From Nitriliruptoria bacterium (GTDB lineage Bacteria > Actinomycetota > Nitriliruptoria > Euzebyales > Egibacteraceae): a stretch of 48,629 nt of DNA. The notes beneath the pieces are model-generated. The model saw nothing but the letters and a program-made list of their open reading frames with translations. It was not told the DNA's origin and ran no database searches. The position numbers and the translations under genes were made by a program. The stretch lies in NCBI GenBank assembly GCA_003553565.1, contig PWER01000004.1:1-48629 (forward strand), in the 5' to 3' direction. Positions 48,596-48,629 of this stretch are shown here, piece after piece. Numbering within the stretch: the first letter of the stretch is position 1; each line of letters begins with the position of its first letter.

Positions 48596-48629
48596 CGGCC
48601 GGCGGCGGCCCGCTGGCCGCCGCCGGCCG
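48596..48629. terminator. 15-bp perfect hairpin at the window edge
   Basis: The arms 48596-48610 and 48615-48629 are exact complements around the loop CGCT. Being GC-only and outside the GNAT promoter, it probably terminates whatever gene lies beyond the right edge. The neighbouring gene is not visible. Confidence 0.5.

Overview
The window is about 48.6 kb of very GC-rich DNA with densely packed genes. Its content is typical of an actinobacterium: a DUF3618/DUF4235 protein beside a holin-superfamily protein, an RpoD-like sigma factor with actinobacterial features, a WYL regulator, GTG and TTG starts, and many starts 6-8 nt behind a TANNNT box, as expected for leaderless mRNAs. A deep-branching high-GC actinobacterial lineage is plausible, but class cannot be fixed by eye. 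I saw no tRNA, rRNA, CRISPR array, transposase, integrase or phage module. The region reads as core chromosome.

Layout. 0-8 kb: HAD phosphatase, GNAT, Nudix and glutamine amidotransferase genes, a pRiA4b ORF-3-like protein convergent with an XRE protein, a WYL protein, a group 1/2 sigma-70 factor, and two small membrane-associated proteins. 8-12.6 kb: an operon of an unknown protein, a SNF2-family helicase and a SWIM zinc-finger protein. 12.7-16.2 kb: a DrrAB-type ABC exporter, a metallo-beta-lactamase-fold hydrolase and a DUF4126 membrane protein. 16.2-20.2 kb: leuA-leuC-leuD (leucine synthesis) behind a Leu-rich leader peptide. 20.3-25.7 kb: Na/Pi cotransporter plus PhoU-like regulator, ACT protein, small membrane protein, CbiX-type chelatase and MFS exporter. 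25.8-32.3 kb: ilvB-ilvN-ilvC-serA and a second 2-hydroxyacid dehydrogenase, with a Leu/Ile/Val-rich leader peptide and an intrinsic terminator ahead of ilvB. 32.6-35.1 kb: a NarL-type two-component system. 35.3-39.8 kb: crtE-crtI-crtB (phytoene formation and desaturation) plus a YjbQ protein. 40-48.6 kb: gatCAB, ligA, mnmA, a cysteine desulfurase and a GNAT.

How it works together. The two branched-chain amino-acid operons both look attenuator-controlled: leader peptides carry the regulating codons and are followed by hairpins, and the ilvB promoter also carries tandem 26-bp repeats upstream. The cysteine desulfurase and MnmA probably form a sulfur relay for tRNA 2-thiouridine. GatCAB serves tRNA-dependent amidation. 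The crt cluster should make a C40 desaturated carotene.

I did not find a clearly new multi-gene system. The most interesting unexplained items are in non-coding DNA (26-bp repeats at ilvB, a 30-nt-armed inverted repeat by mnmA, a 16-bp perfect inverted repeat by the Na/Pi gene) and in the unknown protein linked to the SNF2/SWIM pair. All functions are assigned by motif recognition without database searches.
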